Translations under genes and position numbers: made by a program | The notes under the pieces: generated by a model | The model's database searches: none | What the model saw: the letters and a program-made list of their open reading frames with translations, nothing else | What the model was told of the DNA's origin: nothing | DNA from: Betaproteobacteria bacterium | Lineage (GTDB): Bacteria; Pseudomonadota; Gammaproteobacteria; Burkholderiales; Rhodocyclaceae | Reading direction: 5' to 3' | Assembly (NCBI GenBank): GCA_028065725.1 | Contig: JAPTVL010000550.1 | Location: 62,001-126,000 of the forward strand | Length of the DNA stretch: 64,000 bases | Part shown: positions 1 to 9,367 of the stretch, one piece after another | Position numbering within the stretch: the stretch's first letter is position 1 | How the letters are laid out: each line of letters starts with the position of its first letter

Positions 1-1
1 G

Positions 2-1855
2 GCGCCGACTCCTGAGCCGGCGCCCGGCGTCGAACCCGACCGCAGCGGCTACGAATGCATCCTCGATGCGGCACAGCTCGACACCTGGCTGGCGCGCCTC
101 GACGTCGCGCCGCTGGTCTCGCTCGACACCGAGACCACCGACCTCGATCCGATGCAGGCGCGGCTGGTTGGCATCTCCTTCGCTATCGCCGAGGGCAATA
201 CCGTGCATGCCGCCTACCTGCCGCTGGGCCACAGCTATGCCGGCGCACCGGCGCAGCTGCCGCTGGCGGCGACGCTGGAAAAACTCCGGCCCTGGCTGGA
301 ATCGCCGCGCCACGGCAAGCTCGGCCAGCACCTCAAGTACGACCGCCACGTGTTCGCCAATCATGCCGTGCATTTGCGCGGCATCGTCGAGGACACGCTG
401 CTGCAATCCTATGTGCTGGAATCCGACAAGACGCACGACCTCGGCGCGCTGGCGGCGCGGCATTGCGGCCTGGCCACGATCAGCTACGACGCCGTGACCG
501 GCAAGGGCGCCAACCGGATTTCCTTCGCCCAGGTCGAGCTCGCGCGCGCCGCCGAATACGCCGCCGAGGATGCCGACGTCACGCTGCGCGTGCATCAGGT
601 GCTGCGCCCGCAGCTCGCCGCCGAACCGGAACTGGAAAGCCTCTATCGCGAGCTCGAACTGCCGATCGCCGAGGTGCTGTTCAGGATCGAGCGCAACGGC
701 GTGCTGATCGACGCCGCGACCCTGGCGCAGCAGAGCGACGAACTCGGGCGCAAGATCATGGCGCTCGAGACGGAGGCGCAACAACTCGCCGGCCAGCCCT
801 TCAACCTGAATTCACCCAAGCAGCTGGCCGAAATCCTGTTCAACCAGCAGGGCCTGCCAGTGGTGAAGAAGACGCCCTCGGGCGGCCCCTCGACCGACGA
901 GGAAGTGCTGGAAAAGCTGGCCGAGGACTATCCGCTGCCGAAAAAGATCCTCGAGCACCGCAGCCTGGCCAAGCTGAAGAACACCTATGCCGACAAGCTG
1001 CCGAAGATGATCAACCCGGCCACCGGCCGTGTGCACACCAGCTTCGGCCAGGCCACCGCCGTCACCGGCCGGCTGGCCTCGACCGACCCCAACCTGCAGA
1101 ACATCCCGATCCGCACCGCCGAGGGCCGCCGCATCCGCTCCGCCTTCGTCGCCCCGCCCGGCCACCGTATCCTCAGCGCCGACTATTCGCAGATCGAGCT
1201 GCGCATCATGGCCCACCTCTCCGACGATCCGCGCCTGCTGGAAGCCTTCGCCCAGGGCGAGGACGTGCATCGCGCCACGGCCGCCGAGGTCTTCGGCCTG
1301 ACGCCGATCGAGGTCAGCGGCGAGCAGCGCCGCGCCGCCAAGGCGATCAATTTCGGCCTCATCTACGGCATGAGCGCCTTCGGCCTGGCCAAGCAGATCG
1401 GCGTCGACCGGACGGCGGCGCAGGCCTATATGGACCGCTACTTCGCGCGCTATCCGGGCGTCGCCCGCTACATGGAAGAGACCCGTGCCGGCGCGCGCGA
1501 CAAGGGCTATGTCGAAACCGTGTTCGGCCGCCGCCTGTGGCTGCCGGAAATCCGCTCGTCCAACGCCGGGCGCCGCCAGGGCGCCGAACGCGCAGCGATC
1601 AACGCACCGATGCAGGGCACGGCGGCAGACCTGATCAAGCGCGCAATGCTCGCGGTGCAGGACTGGCTCGATGCGCAGAAGCTGCAGACCCTGCTGATCC
1701 TGCAGGTGCATGACGAACTGGTGCTGGAAGTGCCGGAAGCCGAACTCGCGCTGGTGCGCGAGGCGCTGCCGAAGCTGATGGGCGGCGTGGCCCGGCTCAA
1801 GGTGCCGCTGCTGGTGGAAGTGGGCGTCGGCGCCAACTGGGATGCCGCGCATTGA
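2..1855 (+). CDS. polA: DNA polymerase I, 3' part (5' end outside window)
   Basis: Replication and repair polymerase. The window enters the gene just before the 3'-5' proofreading domain, so the 5'-nuclease domain and start codon are not visible. The exonuclease looks intact: DTETT (Exo I), LKYDRHVF (Exo II) and YAAEDADVTLRV (Exo III). The family-A polymerase motifs follow: motif A DYSQIELRIMAHLSDD, motif B with RRAAKAINFGLIYG, and motif C QVHDELVLEVP near the end. The stop codon is followed about 15 bp later by an inverted repeat and the next gene. Identification is secure; only the N-terminal part is missing. Confidence 0.97.
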   Translation, partial: APTPEPAPGVEPDRSGYECILDAAQLDTWLARLDVAPLVSLDTETTDLDPMQARLVGISFAIAEGNTVHAAYLPLGHSYAGAPAQLPLAATLEKLRPWLESPRHGKLGQHLKYDRHVFANHAVHLRGIVEDTLLQSYVLESDKTHDLGALAARHCGLATISYDAVTGKGANRISFAQVELARAAEYAAEDADVTLRVHQVLRPQLAAEPELESLYRELELPIAEVLFRIERNGVLIDAATLAQQSDELGRKIMALETEAQQLAGQPFNLNSPKQLAEILFNQQGLPVVKKTPSGGPSTDEEVLEKLAEDYPLPKKILEHRSLAKLKNTYADKLPKMINPATGRVHTSFGQATAVTGRLASTDPNLQNIPIRTAEGRRIRSAFVAPPGHRILSADYSQIELRIMAHLSDDPRLLEAFAQGEDVHRATAAEVFGLTPIEVSGEQRRAAKAINFGLIYGMSAFGLAKQIGVDRTAAQAYMDRYFARYPGVARYMEETRAGARDKGYVETVFGRRLWLPEIRSSNAGRRQGAERAAINAPMQGTAADLIKRAMLAVQDWLDAQKLQTLLILQVHDELVLEVPEAELALVREALPKLMGGVARLKVPLLVEVGVGANWDAAH

Positions 1856-1870
1856 TTTCGCGCTGCCGGC

Positions 1871-1905
1871 TTTGCAATTTCGCGCCGCCGCCTTAAAATT
1901 GCAAA
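1871..1905 (+). promoter_or_regulatory. Perfect 10-bp inverted repeat abutting the ATPase start codon
   Basis: TTTGCAATTT (1871-1880) and AAATTGCAAA (1896-1905) are exact inverted copies separated by 15 bp. The right arm ends at the base before ATG 1906. No T-tract follows, so it is a poor intrinsic terminator for polA. It could be an operator, or an mRNA hairpin hiding the ribosome-binding region, which shows no clear Shine-Dalgarno sequence. Function is inferred from geometry only. Confidence 0.45.
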
Positions 1906-3090
1906 ATGTGGATCAAGAGAACGCTCGCCGCCGAACTGCGCAAGCTCACCGCCAGCTTCCCGGTGGTGGCGCTGGTCGGCCCGCGCCAGGTGGGCAAGAC
2001 CTCGCTGCTGGAGCATGACTTCCCCGAGTTCCGCTATGTCTCGCTCGACACCGCGAGCCAGGCCGAGATGGCCGAAACGCGGCCGGCCGAGTTCCTGCAG
2101 CGCTTCCCGCCGCCGGTCATCATCGACGAAGTGCAATATGCGCCCGCGCTGTTCCGCCACATCAAGGCCTACGTCGATGCACACCGGAATGAAAAAGGCC
2201 TGTTCCTGCTCACCGGCTCGCAGAACTACGCGCTGATGCAGGAGATTTCCGACAGCCTGGCCGGGCGTGCGGCGGTGATTCCCTTCCTCGGCCTGTCCGG
2301 CGCCGAATGGCTGGCCTCGCCGGCCGCCGCCGGCAGCACCTGGGGACGCTTCTGGCTGCGCGGCGGCTATCCCGGACTGTGGAGCGATCCCGGGGTTTCG
2401 CGCGAGCGCTGGTACCAGGGCTATCTGGCGACCTACCTGGAACGCGACGTGCGCAACATCCTGCGCGTCGGCAGCCTGCGCGATTTCGAGCGCTTCCTGC
2501 GCGCCTGCGCTGCGCGCTGTGCGCAGACACTCAACATGTCCGACCTCGGTCGCGACGTCGGGATTTCCGCCACCACGGCGCGCGAGTGGATAGGCGCGCT
2601 GCAGGCCTCGAACCAGATCCTGCTGCTGGAACCCTATCACCGCTCGCTGGGCAAGCGCCTGGTCAAGTCGCCCAAGCTCTACTTCACCGATACCGGGCTG
2701 GCCGCCTTCCTGATGGGGCTGACCGACGATGCGCCGCCGCCCGAACATGTCGGCGGCGCGCTGTGGGAGAACCACGTCGTCACGCAGTGGCTGCGCTGGC
2801 GGCATTGGCAGCATCCGGAAGCGACGCTCTGGTACTGGCGTGATTCCGGCGGCCACGAGGTCGACCTGCTGGTGGAATGGCAGCAGCGCCTGTTCGGCAT
2901 CGAGTGCAAGTACAAGGAGCGGCCCGACAGCCACGATCTGCGCGGCCTGCGCCGGCTGCGCGAGTTCTATGGCGACGCAGCGCTGCCGGGCTTCGTCGCT
3001 TGCACTACGGCGCAGCCTTTCGACATCGCCGACGGCATAACGGCCGTCAGCGGCTGGACGCCGTGGACCCTGCCGGGGATGAAACCGTGA
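1906..3090 (+). CDS. AAA+ ATPase with DUF4143 domain
   Basis: 394 aa. An N-terminal AAA_14-type ATPase domain has Walker A GPRQVGKTS (residues 25-33), Walker B VIIDEVQ (about 72-78) and the sensor-like LLTGSQNY. The C-terminal half is the DUF4143 domain, with the nuclease-like stretch EVDLLVE followed by FGIECKYK. Members of this family are widespread, often patchily distributed ATPases of unknown biological role. Proposed links to DNA metabolism or mobile elements are not proven. ATG 1906 is the first start after the inverted repeat. The stop overlaps the msbA start by 4 bp. Confidence 0.85.
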   Translation: MWIKRTLAAELRKLTASFPVVALVGPRQVGKTSLLEHDFPEFRYVSLDTASQAEMAETRPAEFLQRFPPPVIIDEVQYAPALFRHIKAYVDAHRNEKGLFLLTGSQNYALMQEISDSLAGRAAVIPFLGLSGAEWLASPAAAGSTWGRFWLRGGYPGLWSDPGVSRERWYQGYLATYLERDVRNILRVGSLRDFERFLRACAARCAQTLNMSDLGRDVGISATTAREWIGALQASNQILLLEPYHRSLGKRLVKSPKLYFTDTGLAAFLMGLTDDAPPPEHVGGALWENHVVTQWLRWRHWQHPEATLWYWRDSGGHEVDLLVEWQQRLFGIECKYKERPDSHDLRGLRRLREFYGDAALPGFVACTTAQPFDIADGITAVSGWTPWTLPGMKP

Positions 3091-4826
3091 CCAGCAGCCG
3101 CGAGCTTTATCTCCGTTTACTCTCCCATGTGCGCCCGCACTGGAAGGGCTTCGTCCTGACACTGGCGGCGACGGCGCTCGCCGCCGCCACCGAGCCGCTG
3201 TTCCCGGCGTTGATGAAGCCGCTGCTGGACAAGGGCTTCGCCCAGGGCGACCAGGGCTGGCTGGCCTGGCTGCCGCTGGCCATCGTCGGCATTTTCGTGC
3301 TGCGCGGGGTGGCGGGATTTTTCGCCTCCTACGGCATGTCCTGGGTTTCCAACCGCGTCATCACCGACCTGCGCCAGCTGATGTTCGAGCGCCTTATGCG
3401 CCTGCCGGCGAGCTACTTCGATGCCCACGCCTCCTCGGTGCCGGCCACGCGCATCGCCTACGACGTGAATGGCGTCGCCGCGGCGGCGACCTCGACGCTG
3501 ACGGTGCTGATCCGCGACACGCTCTCCGTGATCGGCCTGGTCGGCTGGCTGCTGTATCTCAACTGGAAGCTGACCCTGATCAGCCTGGCCGTGATCCCGC
3601 TCACGGCGCTGGTGGTGCGCGCCTTCTCCAAGCGCCTGCGCAGGCTGTCGCTCTCGGCGCAGGAAGGCATGGCGCAGATGAACGAAGTGCTGCAAGAATC
3701 GATTCGCGGCCACAAGGTGGTGAAGATCTTCGGCGGCGAACAGCACGCGACCGCCCGCTTCGCCCGGGTCAATAACGCCTTGCGCGGCTACGGCATGCGC
3801 CAGGCGATCGCCGCCGCCGCGGTAGCGCCGATCACCCAGATCTTCGCCTCGGTCGGACTGGCCATCGTGGTCTATGTCGCCCTGCAGCAGTCGGCCAGCA
3901 ACGAAACCACGATCGGCGGTTTCGTCTCCTTCATCACCGCGATGCTGCTGCTGCTGGCGCCGCTGAAGCACCTGGCCGACATCAACGCGCCACTGCAGCG
4001 CGGGCTGGCCGCGGCCGAAAGCGTGTTCCGCATGCTCGACGAAGCGGCCGAGGTGGACGCCGGCACGGTCGCGCTGGGCCGCGCCCGCGGCGAAATTGAA
4101 TTTGCCGGCGTCGGCCTGCGCTATGCAAGTGCCGAGCGCGACGCGCTGGCAGGCATCGATCTCGCCATCCGCCCCGGCGAAACCGTCGCGCTGGTCGGGC
4201 CTTCGGGCGGCGGCAAGACCTCGCTGGTCAATCTGGTGCCGCGCTTCTACCATGCCGGCAGCGGCCGAATCCGTATCGACGGCCAGGACATCGAGACGCT
4301 GACGCTGGACTCCCTGCGCGCCAACATCGCCCATGTCGGCCAGGACGTGTTCCTGTTCGACGACACGGTGGCGGCCAACATCGCCTACGGCGGCAAGCGC
4401 GATGCCGACCGCGCCGAGATCGAGGCGGCGGCGCGTGCCGCGCATGCGCTGGATTTCATCGCCGCGATGCCGCAGGGCTTCGATACCGTGATCGGCGAGA
4501 ACGGTGCACGCCTTTCCGGCGGCCAGCGCCAGCGCATCGCCATTGCCCGCGCCATCCTCAAGGACGCACCGATTCTGATCCTCGACGAAGCCACCTCGGC
4601 GCTCGACAGCGAATCCGAGCGCGCCGTGCAGGAAGCGCTCGAAGAACTGATGCGCGGACGCACCACGCTGGTCATCGCCCACCGCCTGTCCACCGTCGAA
4701 CGCGCCGACCGCATCGTGGTGCTGTCGCAGGGACACATTGCCGAGATCGGCAATCATTCCGAATTGCTGGCCGCGGGAAATCTCTACGCCAGTCTTTACA
4801 GACTTCAATTTCAACAGTCGGAATAA
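3087..4826 (+). CDS. msbA: Lipid A export permease/ATP-binding protein MsbA
   Basis: 579 aa, the usual MsbA length. It is an inner-membrane half-transporter that flips lipid A-core across the membrane as a homodimer. The N-terminal six-helix exporter domain is followed by an ATPase domain with Walker A GPSGGGKTS (about 371-379), signature LSGGQRQR (about 476), Walker B ILILDEATSALD and the switch histidine in IAHRLST. GTG 3087 is chosen because it overlaps the upstream stop (GTGA) and has CGGGGA just upstream; the open frame further upstream is a shadow of the ATPase gene. It sits directly ahead of the glycan cluster, as expected for an LPS exporter. Confidence 0.93.
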   Translation: MTSSRELYLRLLSHVRPHWKGFVLTLAATALAAATEPLFPALMKPLLDKGFAQGDQGWLAWLPLAIVGIFVLRGVAGFFASYGMSWVSNRVITDLRQLMFERLMRLPASYFDAHASSVPATRIAYDVNGVAAAATSTLTVLIRDTLSVIGLVGWLLYLNWKLTLISLAVIPLTALVVRAFSKRLRRLSLSAQEGMAQMNEVLQESIRGHKVVKIFGGEQHATARFARVNNALRGYGMRQAIAAAAVAPITQIFASVGLAIVVYVALQQSASNETTIGGFVSFITAMLLLLAPLKHLADINAPLQRGLAAAESVFRMLDEAAEVDAGTVALGRARGEIEFAGVGLRYASAERDALAGIDLAIRPGETVALVGPSGGGKTSLVNLVPRFYHAGSGRIRIDGQDIETLTLDSLRANIAHVGQDVFLFDDTVAANIAYGGKRDADRAEIEAAARAAHALDFIAAMPQGFDTVIGENGARLSGGQRQRIAIARAILKDAPILILDEATSALDSESERAVQEALEELMRGRTTLVIAHRLSTVERADRIVVLSQGHIAEIGNHSELLAAGNLYASLYRLQFQQSE

Positions 4827-4831
4827 ACATA

Positions 4832-6601
4832 ATGACGTCACTGGTACTCGGTTTCTCCAACACCGGCCACGACAGCACCGCGGCGGTGTTCGCCGACGGC
4901 AAGTTGGTCGCCGCCATCGCAGAGGAACGCCTTGCTCGCATCAAGTGCCTGGGCGGCATGGTCCCTCAACGCGCCATCGACGAGGTACTGCGATTCGCGG
5001 GCGCGACACGACACGACGTTACTCACATTGGCATGATGTGCGGCTATTTTCCCGAGAACTACCTGCGTCATCCATCCGGCGCCCTAGAGGCGCAGCGCGC
5101 CGTGCGCCGCCTTGGGCGCAAGCTACGCGGCAAGGCGGAAGACACTATCTGGACCGGTGAGGTATTGCGCGAGGCCCTGGCCCGCGGCATGAGCTACGAA
5201 CAGTGCTTTCGCACCGGGGTTTTTCTCGATAAGGAAGGCTTTCGTCCGGAAACCCGGGTCAGCATCCATTCCCACCACACTGTCCATGCGATGCTGGGTG
5301 GCTTCTACTCTGGTTTCGACGAATGCCTGGTCATCACCGCCGACGGCCATGGCGATCTGGACGAAGTACATTCGACCAACCGTTATCGCAATGGTTTACT
5401 GGAAACGCTTTCGGTTACTGACGGCAAGGGCCGGTCACCGGGCCTTTTCTATCAAACCATCACCGAACTACTGGGCTTTCGCCCGCTACGGCACGAAGGC
5501 AAGGTACTTGGCTTGGCCGCATTCGGCGACCCGGCGCCGCTGCTGGAGAGCTTCCGCAGGGCGCTGCGCGCAGCGCCCTGCGGAACACGCTTCGATTCCG
5601 ATTTCGATCATCCGCAGGATGCACACGCGCAGCGCAGGGAGTTTCTTGCAGGCGTGATCAAGGGCCATAGCCGGGAGAACATCGCCGCCGCTGCGCAGCA
5701 GGCCCTGGAAGACGCTTTCGTCGCCATCGTGCGCCAGCAGGTGGCTGACACCGGAATCGGTCTTGTCGCCCTGAATGGCGGCGTCGCCGCCAACGTCAAG
5801 CTCAACCAGCGGATTGCCGCCCTACCGGAAGTCGAGCGAATATTCGTGTTCCCCGGCATGAGCGATACCGGAAACGCCATCGGCGCCGCCTTGCTCGCCA
5901 TAGAGGTCGACAGCCCCGGCTTTCTGGCAGCGAATCAGCACGCGCTGGTGGATGTCTATCTCGGGCCCGACTACGACGAAGCCGCAATCGCGCAAGAGTT
6001 GCAGGCTCACCAGCTGAACTACCAGCGGCTTGATGAGCATGCCCTGGTCGAACGTGCCGCGCAAGCCATCCACGAGGGTCTGGTGGTCGGCTGGTTCCAG
6101 GGACGCATGGAGTTTGGCCCACGCGCACTGGGCAATCGCAGCATGGTCGGGCGACCGACCGATGCCGACATCAATAAGTCGCTCAACGACCGCCTCGAGC
6201 GCACCGAGTTCATGCCCTTTGCCCCCAGCGCACTGGCCGAGCGCGCCGGTGAAATCTTCATCGGCATCGACAAGGCCGCGCATCCCGCCGAATTCATGAC
6301 GGTCACTTTCGACGTTCACGAGGAGTGGAAGGCACGCATCCCCGCCGTCGTTCACGTAGATGGCACAGCGCGGCCACAACTTGTGCGCGCCGACCGCAAC
6401 CCGCTTTACCACGCGCTGATCAAGCGCTACGCGGCGCTTTCTGGAATTCCGCTGGTACTCAACACCAGCTTCAACGTACATGAAGAGCCCATCGTCTGCG
6501 CCCCAGCCGAAGGCATTCGCGCCCTGCGCGAGGACAGGATAGACGCGCTCGCGATCGGCCCCTTCTGGGTGGACAATCCACTACGCAAGAGGGCTGAGTG
6601 A
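4832..6601 (+). CDS. NodU/CmcH-family carbamoyltransferase
   Basis: 589 aa. It starts with the Kae1-like fold (LGFSNTGHDSTAAVF, then AAIAEERLARIK) and ends with the carbamoyltransferase domain (GRMEFGPRALGNRSMVGRP and a C-terminal LNTSFNVHEEPIV). The family transfers a carbamoyl group from carbamoyl phosphate, through carbamoyl-AMP, to a hydroxyl on a sugar or natural product. At the head of a glycosyltransferase cluster it probably decorates an O-antigen or core sugar; that substrate is inferred. It starts 5 bp after msbA and overlaps the next gene by GTGA. Confidence 0.88.
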   Translation: MTSLVLGFSNTGHDSTAAVFADGKLVAAIAEERLARIKCLGGMVPQRAIDEVLRFAGATRHDVTHIGMMCGYFPENYLRHPSGALEAQRAVRRLGRKLRGKAEDTIWTGEVLREALARGMSYEQCFRTGVFLDKEGFRPETRVSIHSHHTVHAMLGGFYSGFDECLVITADGHGDLDEVHSTNRYRNGLLETLSVTDGKGRSPGLFYQTITELLGFRPLRHEGKVLGLAAFGDPAPLLESFRRALRAAPCGTRFDSDFDHPQDAHAQRREFLAGVIKGHSRENIAAAAQQALEDAFVAIVRQQVADTGIGLVALNGGVAANVKLNQRIAALPEVERIFVFPGMSDTGNAIGAALLAIEVDSPGFLAANQHALVDVYLGPDYDEAAIAQELQAHQLNYQRLDEHALVERAAQAIHEGLVVGWFQGRMEFGPRALGNRSMVGRPTDADINKSLNDRLERTEFMPFAPSALAERAGEIFIGIDKAAHPAEFMTVTFDVHEEWKARIPAVVHVDGTARPQLVRADRNPLYHALIKRYAALSGIPLVLNTSFNVHEEPIVCAPAEGIRALREDRIDALAIGPFWVDNPLRKRAE

Positions 6602-7695
6602 AAATTCTCCACACCGAAGCCTCCTGTGGCTGGGGCGGGCAGGAAATCCGCATCCTCGAGGAATCGAAAGGTCTAATTGCGCTGGGTCATGAAATCACCG
6701 TCGCCTGTCCCGCTCACGCGCGCATGGCAAGCGAGGCGGCCGGCTTCGGCGTACCAGTGGTGGCGCTGCCGATCGAGTTCAAGACCGTCGCTGGATTCCG
6801 GGCACTCCGCAGCTATCTGGCGAGCCAGCAGCCGAACGTGGTGAATACCCACAGCTCGGCCGATTCTTGGCTGACGGGTCTGGCCTGCGCCACGCTAAGA
6901 AATCCACCGGCCATCGTTCGCACCCGCCACATCTCGGCGCCGGTCTCAGGCAATTTCGCCAACCGCTGGCTTTACCGTCAGGCCAAAAGCGTCGTTACCA
7001 CGGGAGAACACCTGCGCCGGCACCTGATAGACAGGCTCGGGCTCGATCCAGCGCGCGTGATCTCGGTGCCGACCGGAATCGATACCGCCCGCTTTAGTCC
7101 TGTCAAATGCACGGCCGAAAAGGCTGTCGCCAAGCTCGCACTTGGGCTCGATCCGGCGCAGCACCACCTCGGCATCGTGGCAACGCTGCGCAGTTGGAAG
7201 GGCCACCGGTATCTGCTCGATGCCTTCGCCCAATTAAAGCGAACGGAACTGCACCTACTAATCGTTGGCGAAGGCCCACAATTGGAGGCCATCCAGGACA
7301 AGATTGCTGCGCTCGGAATTCGCGAGCAAGTGACACTGGCCGGACAACGCGCCGACCCCGAACACTGGCTGCAAGCCATGGATGTATTCTGCCTGCCGTC
7401 CTACGCTAACGAAGGCGTGCCTCAAGCCATCCTGCAGGCCATGCTCTGCGGCCTGCCGATCGTCACCACCCCCGTCGGCGCCATACTCGAAGCCGTCAGT
7501 GACGGCGCCACCGCGCTGATCGTGCCACCGCAAAACTCCATCGCGCTGACCACCGCCATTGCCCGCCTGCTCGACGACGGCGCACTCGCCGCGCGCCTCG
7601 GCGAGGCCGCGCGCCGTGTCGCCAGCGCCGACTTTTCACGGGAAGTTATGCTCAACAAGATGGATTCGATATTTTTGGGAGCACTTGATTCGTGA
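6598..7695 (+). CDS. Glycosyltransferase family 4
   Basis: 365 aa GT-B enzyme. The N-terminal glycine-rich acceptor loop (WGGQEIRILEES) and the C-terminal donor-site EX7E-like stretch (NEGVPQAILQAMLCGLP followed by TTPVGAI) are typical of GT4. It should add a sugar from an NDP-sugar to a growing lipid-linked glycan at the cytoplasmic face. GTG start overlaps the carbamoyltransferase stop, and its own stop overlaps the next start, so the genes are translationally coupled. Donor and acceptor sugars cannot be read from the sequence. Confidence 0.87.
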   Translation: MKILHTEASCGWGGQEIRILEESKGLIALGHEITVACPAHARMASEAAGFGVPVVALPIEFKTVAGFRALRSYLASQQPNVVNTHSSADSWLTGLACATLRNPPAIVRTRHISAPVSGNFANRWLYRQAKSVVTTGEHLRRHLIDRLGLDPARVISVPTGIDTARFSPVKCTAEKAVAKLALGLDPAQHHLGIVATLRSWKGHRYLLDAFAQLKRTELHLLIVGEGPQLEAIQDKIAALGIREQVTLAGQRADPEHWLQAMDVFCLPSYANEGVPQAILQAMLCGLPIVTTPVGAILEAVSDGATALIVPPQNSIALTTAIARLLDDGALAARLGEAARRVASADFSREVMLNKMDSIFLGALDS

Positions 7696-8225
7696 CTTAC
7701 TCCGCATGCAACACCATCTGCCTCAATCTAGGCTGTGGCAACAAAGGCGTTGCTGGTTACATAGGCGTCGACCGCTTCCCCGGCACCGCCGCTAATGTTC
7801 TCTGTGACTTGGGTCGCTCGCTTCCTTTCCGCGACAATTCGGTAGACGCATTCCTTCTTGATAACGTCATTGAGCATCTTACTGACATTCCCGCCCTTAT
7901 GATGGAGATAGCACGCGTCGGGAAGCGTGGAGCTCAAGTAACCATCGTAACGCCACACTTCACGTCGTTGTCGTCTTGGAGGGATCCGACACATGTGCAT
8001 CACCTGTCTTACTTTTCCTTTGATCATTTTGAAAAACCCTCGGTGAGTCACTATGTCGGTAACGGTTTGCGCGTTGCTTCCCGGCGACTGTCATTTGGTG
8101 GTGGAGTGCTCGGCTTGATTGGCCGGATGCTGTTTGCGCTAAGTCCTGAAGCTTACGAAAAGAAGTATTGCTTCATGTTCCGTGCCAGTACCCTCCACTT
8201 CCAGCTCGAAGTGCTTCGCGACTGA
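7692..8225 (+). CDS. Class I SAM-dependent methyltransferase
   Basis: 177 aa. SAM-binding motif I is NLGCGNKGVAG, followed by the acidic strand end IGVDRF and motif IV-like DAFLLDNVIEHL. This arrangement is common in small methyltransferases embedded in O-antigen clusters. Substrate is unknown; methylation of a sugar or a glycan terminus is likely from context. GTG start overlaps the preceding stop by 4 bp. Base composition is clearly less GC-rich than the flanking genes, as in the next gene, which suggests recent acquisition. Confidence 0.75.
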   Translation: MTYSACNTICLNLGCGNKGVAGYIGVDRFPGTAANVLCDLGRSLPFRDNSVDAFLLDNVIEHLTDIPALMMEIARVGKRGAQVTIVTPHFTSLSSWRDPTHVHHLSYFSFDHFEKPSVSHYVGNGLRVASRRLSFGGGVLGLIGRMLFALSPEAYEKKYCFMFRASTLHFQLEVLRD

Positions 8226-8230
8226 GAAAT

Positions 8231-9367
8231 ATGTCAACCCGCCTGATTGTGCGCCTCCATATTCTGGTCGCCGCACTGTGGAATCGCCTACTTACTATTG
8301 GCCGACGTCGCCGTCCCCATGTTGTAAAGCGAATTTTGGTCACCCATCATCCCCAAATGATCGGCGACCTGCTGCTTCTTACGCCATTACTTGCAAAACT
8401 GCGCGAATGTTACCCTTTAGCAGAGATTGTCCTTACGACCTCGCGAGCCACTGCCGCTTTGTACGAACAGCGTCCTTTTGGTGTTGTCGCTATACCCTAT
8501 GTCCCTCGACAGCATAAGACTCTTCGTCACCTGATCAGCCTCAGTGGATTTGATCTGGCTGTGGCCCCCGGGGACAACCGTTACGGTTGGTTAGCCTTGG
8601 CTCTTGGCGCGACCTGGATCGTGGGTTTCGATGGCGATAAGCCCGCCTACAAAAACTGGGCATTCGATGAATTGACCCCATATCCCGACACACCTGGGAC
8701 TTGGGGCGAACTCGCTGCTGCGCTGATTCCTGGCCCGCCACCCAGACCCTACGTTTGCGACGACTGGCCTACCCCACGCTGCAAACCGTTCGCTCTTCCG
8801 GCAACACCATACTGTGTATTACATGTAGGTGCCAGTACACCACTGAAGTTGTGGCCAGCTGAACGCTGGAAACTTCTGGCCGATTTGCTGAAAGACCGCG
8901 GAATGCATGTGGTCTGGAGCGGCGGCTCCGGTGAAGAATCGCTTGTCGCTGAAATTGATCCTCTGCAGAATCATTGCAGTGTCGTTGGCCAACTGGACTT
9001 GGCTCAGCTTTGGAAACTACTGCGGAACGCATCGTTGCTTGTATGTCCGGACACCAGTGTTGCCCATCTCGGGCGCCTGACGGGTACGCCGACAGTAGCA
9101 CTGTTCGGCCCTGGCTCACCGACCATTTGTGGTGCAGGCAATTACTGGCGCGACAGCCCCTTCCGGGCCGTAACCGATGCCGCCTTTCCATGCCGAGACC
9201 GCCAAACGCTGTTTGGCCGCCACATTCACTGGCTCCGGCGCTGCGGCCGCCCGCTAGACCAGTGCGCGACGCCCGGAGCATGCATGTCGGCTATTTCCAT
9301 TAACTCGGTACGCAACGCCATTGACGAACTACTCAACCCTCGCTCAAATGATGCGCAAAGAAATTGA
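8231..9367 (+). CDS. Glycosyltransferase family 9 (ADP-heptosyltransferase-like)
   Basis: 378 aa. GT9 features: N-terminal HHPQMIGDLLLLTPLLAKL, the middle YCVLHVGASTPLKLWPAERW, and the C-terminal DTSVAHLGRLTGTPTVALFG. It is related to LPS heptosyltransferases but may use another donor. ATG 8231 lies 5 bp after the methyltransferase stop. A longer frame starting at 8168 would overlap that gene, so the internal ATG is preferred. Lower GC than neighbours. The DTS-AHL motif differs slightly from the usual D-GPMHLA. Confidence 0.8.
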   Translation: MSTRLIVRLHILVAALWNRLLTIGRRRRPHVVKRILVTHHPQMIGDLLLLTPLLAKLRECYPLAEIVLTTSRATAALYEQRPFGVVAIPYVPRQHKTLRHLISLSGFDLAVAPGDNRYGWLALALGATWIVGFDGDKPAYKNWAFDELTPYPDTPGTWGELAAALIPGPPPRPYVCDDWPTPRCKPFALPATPYCVLHVGASTPLKLWPAERWKLLADLLKDRGMHVVWSGGSGEESLVAEIDPLQNHCSVVGQLDLAQLWKLLRNASLLVCPDTSVAHLGRLTGTPTVALFGPGSPTICGAGNYWRDSPFRAVTDAAFPCRDRQTLFGRHIHWLRRCGRPLDQCATPGACMSAISINSVRNAIDELLNPRSNDAQRN

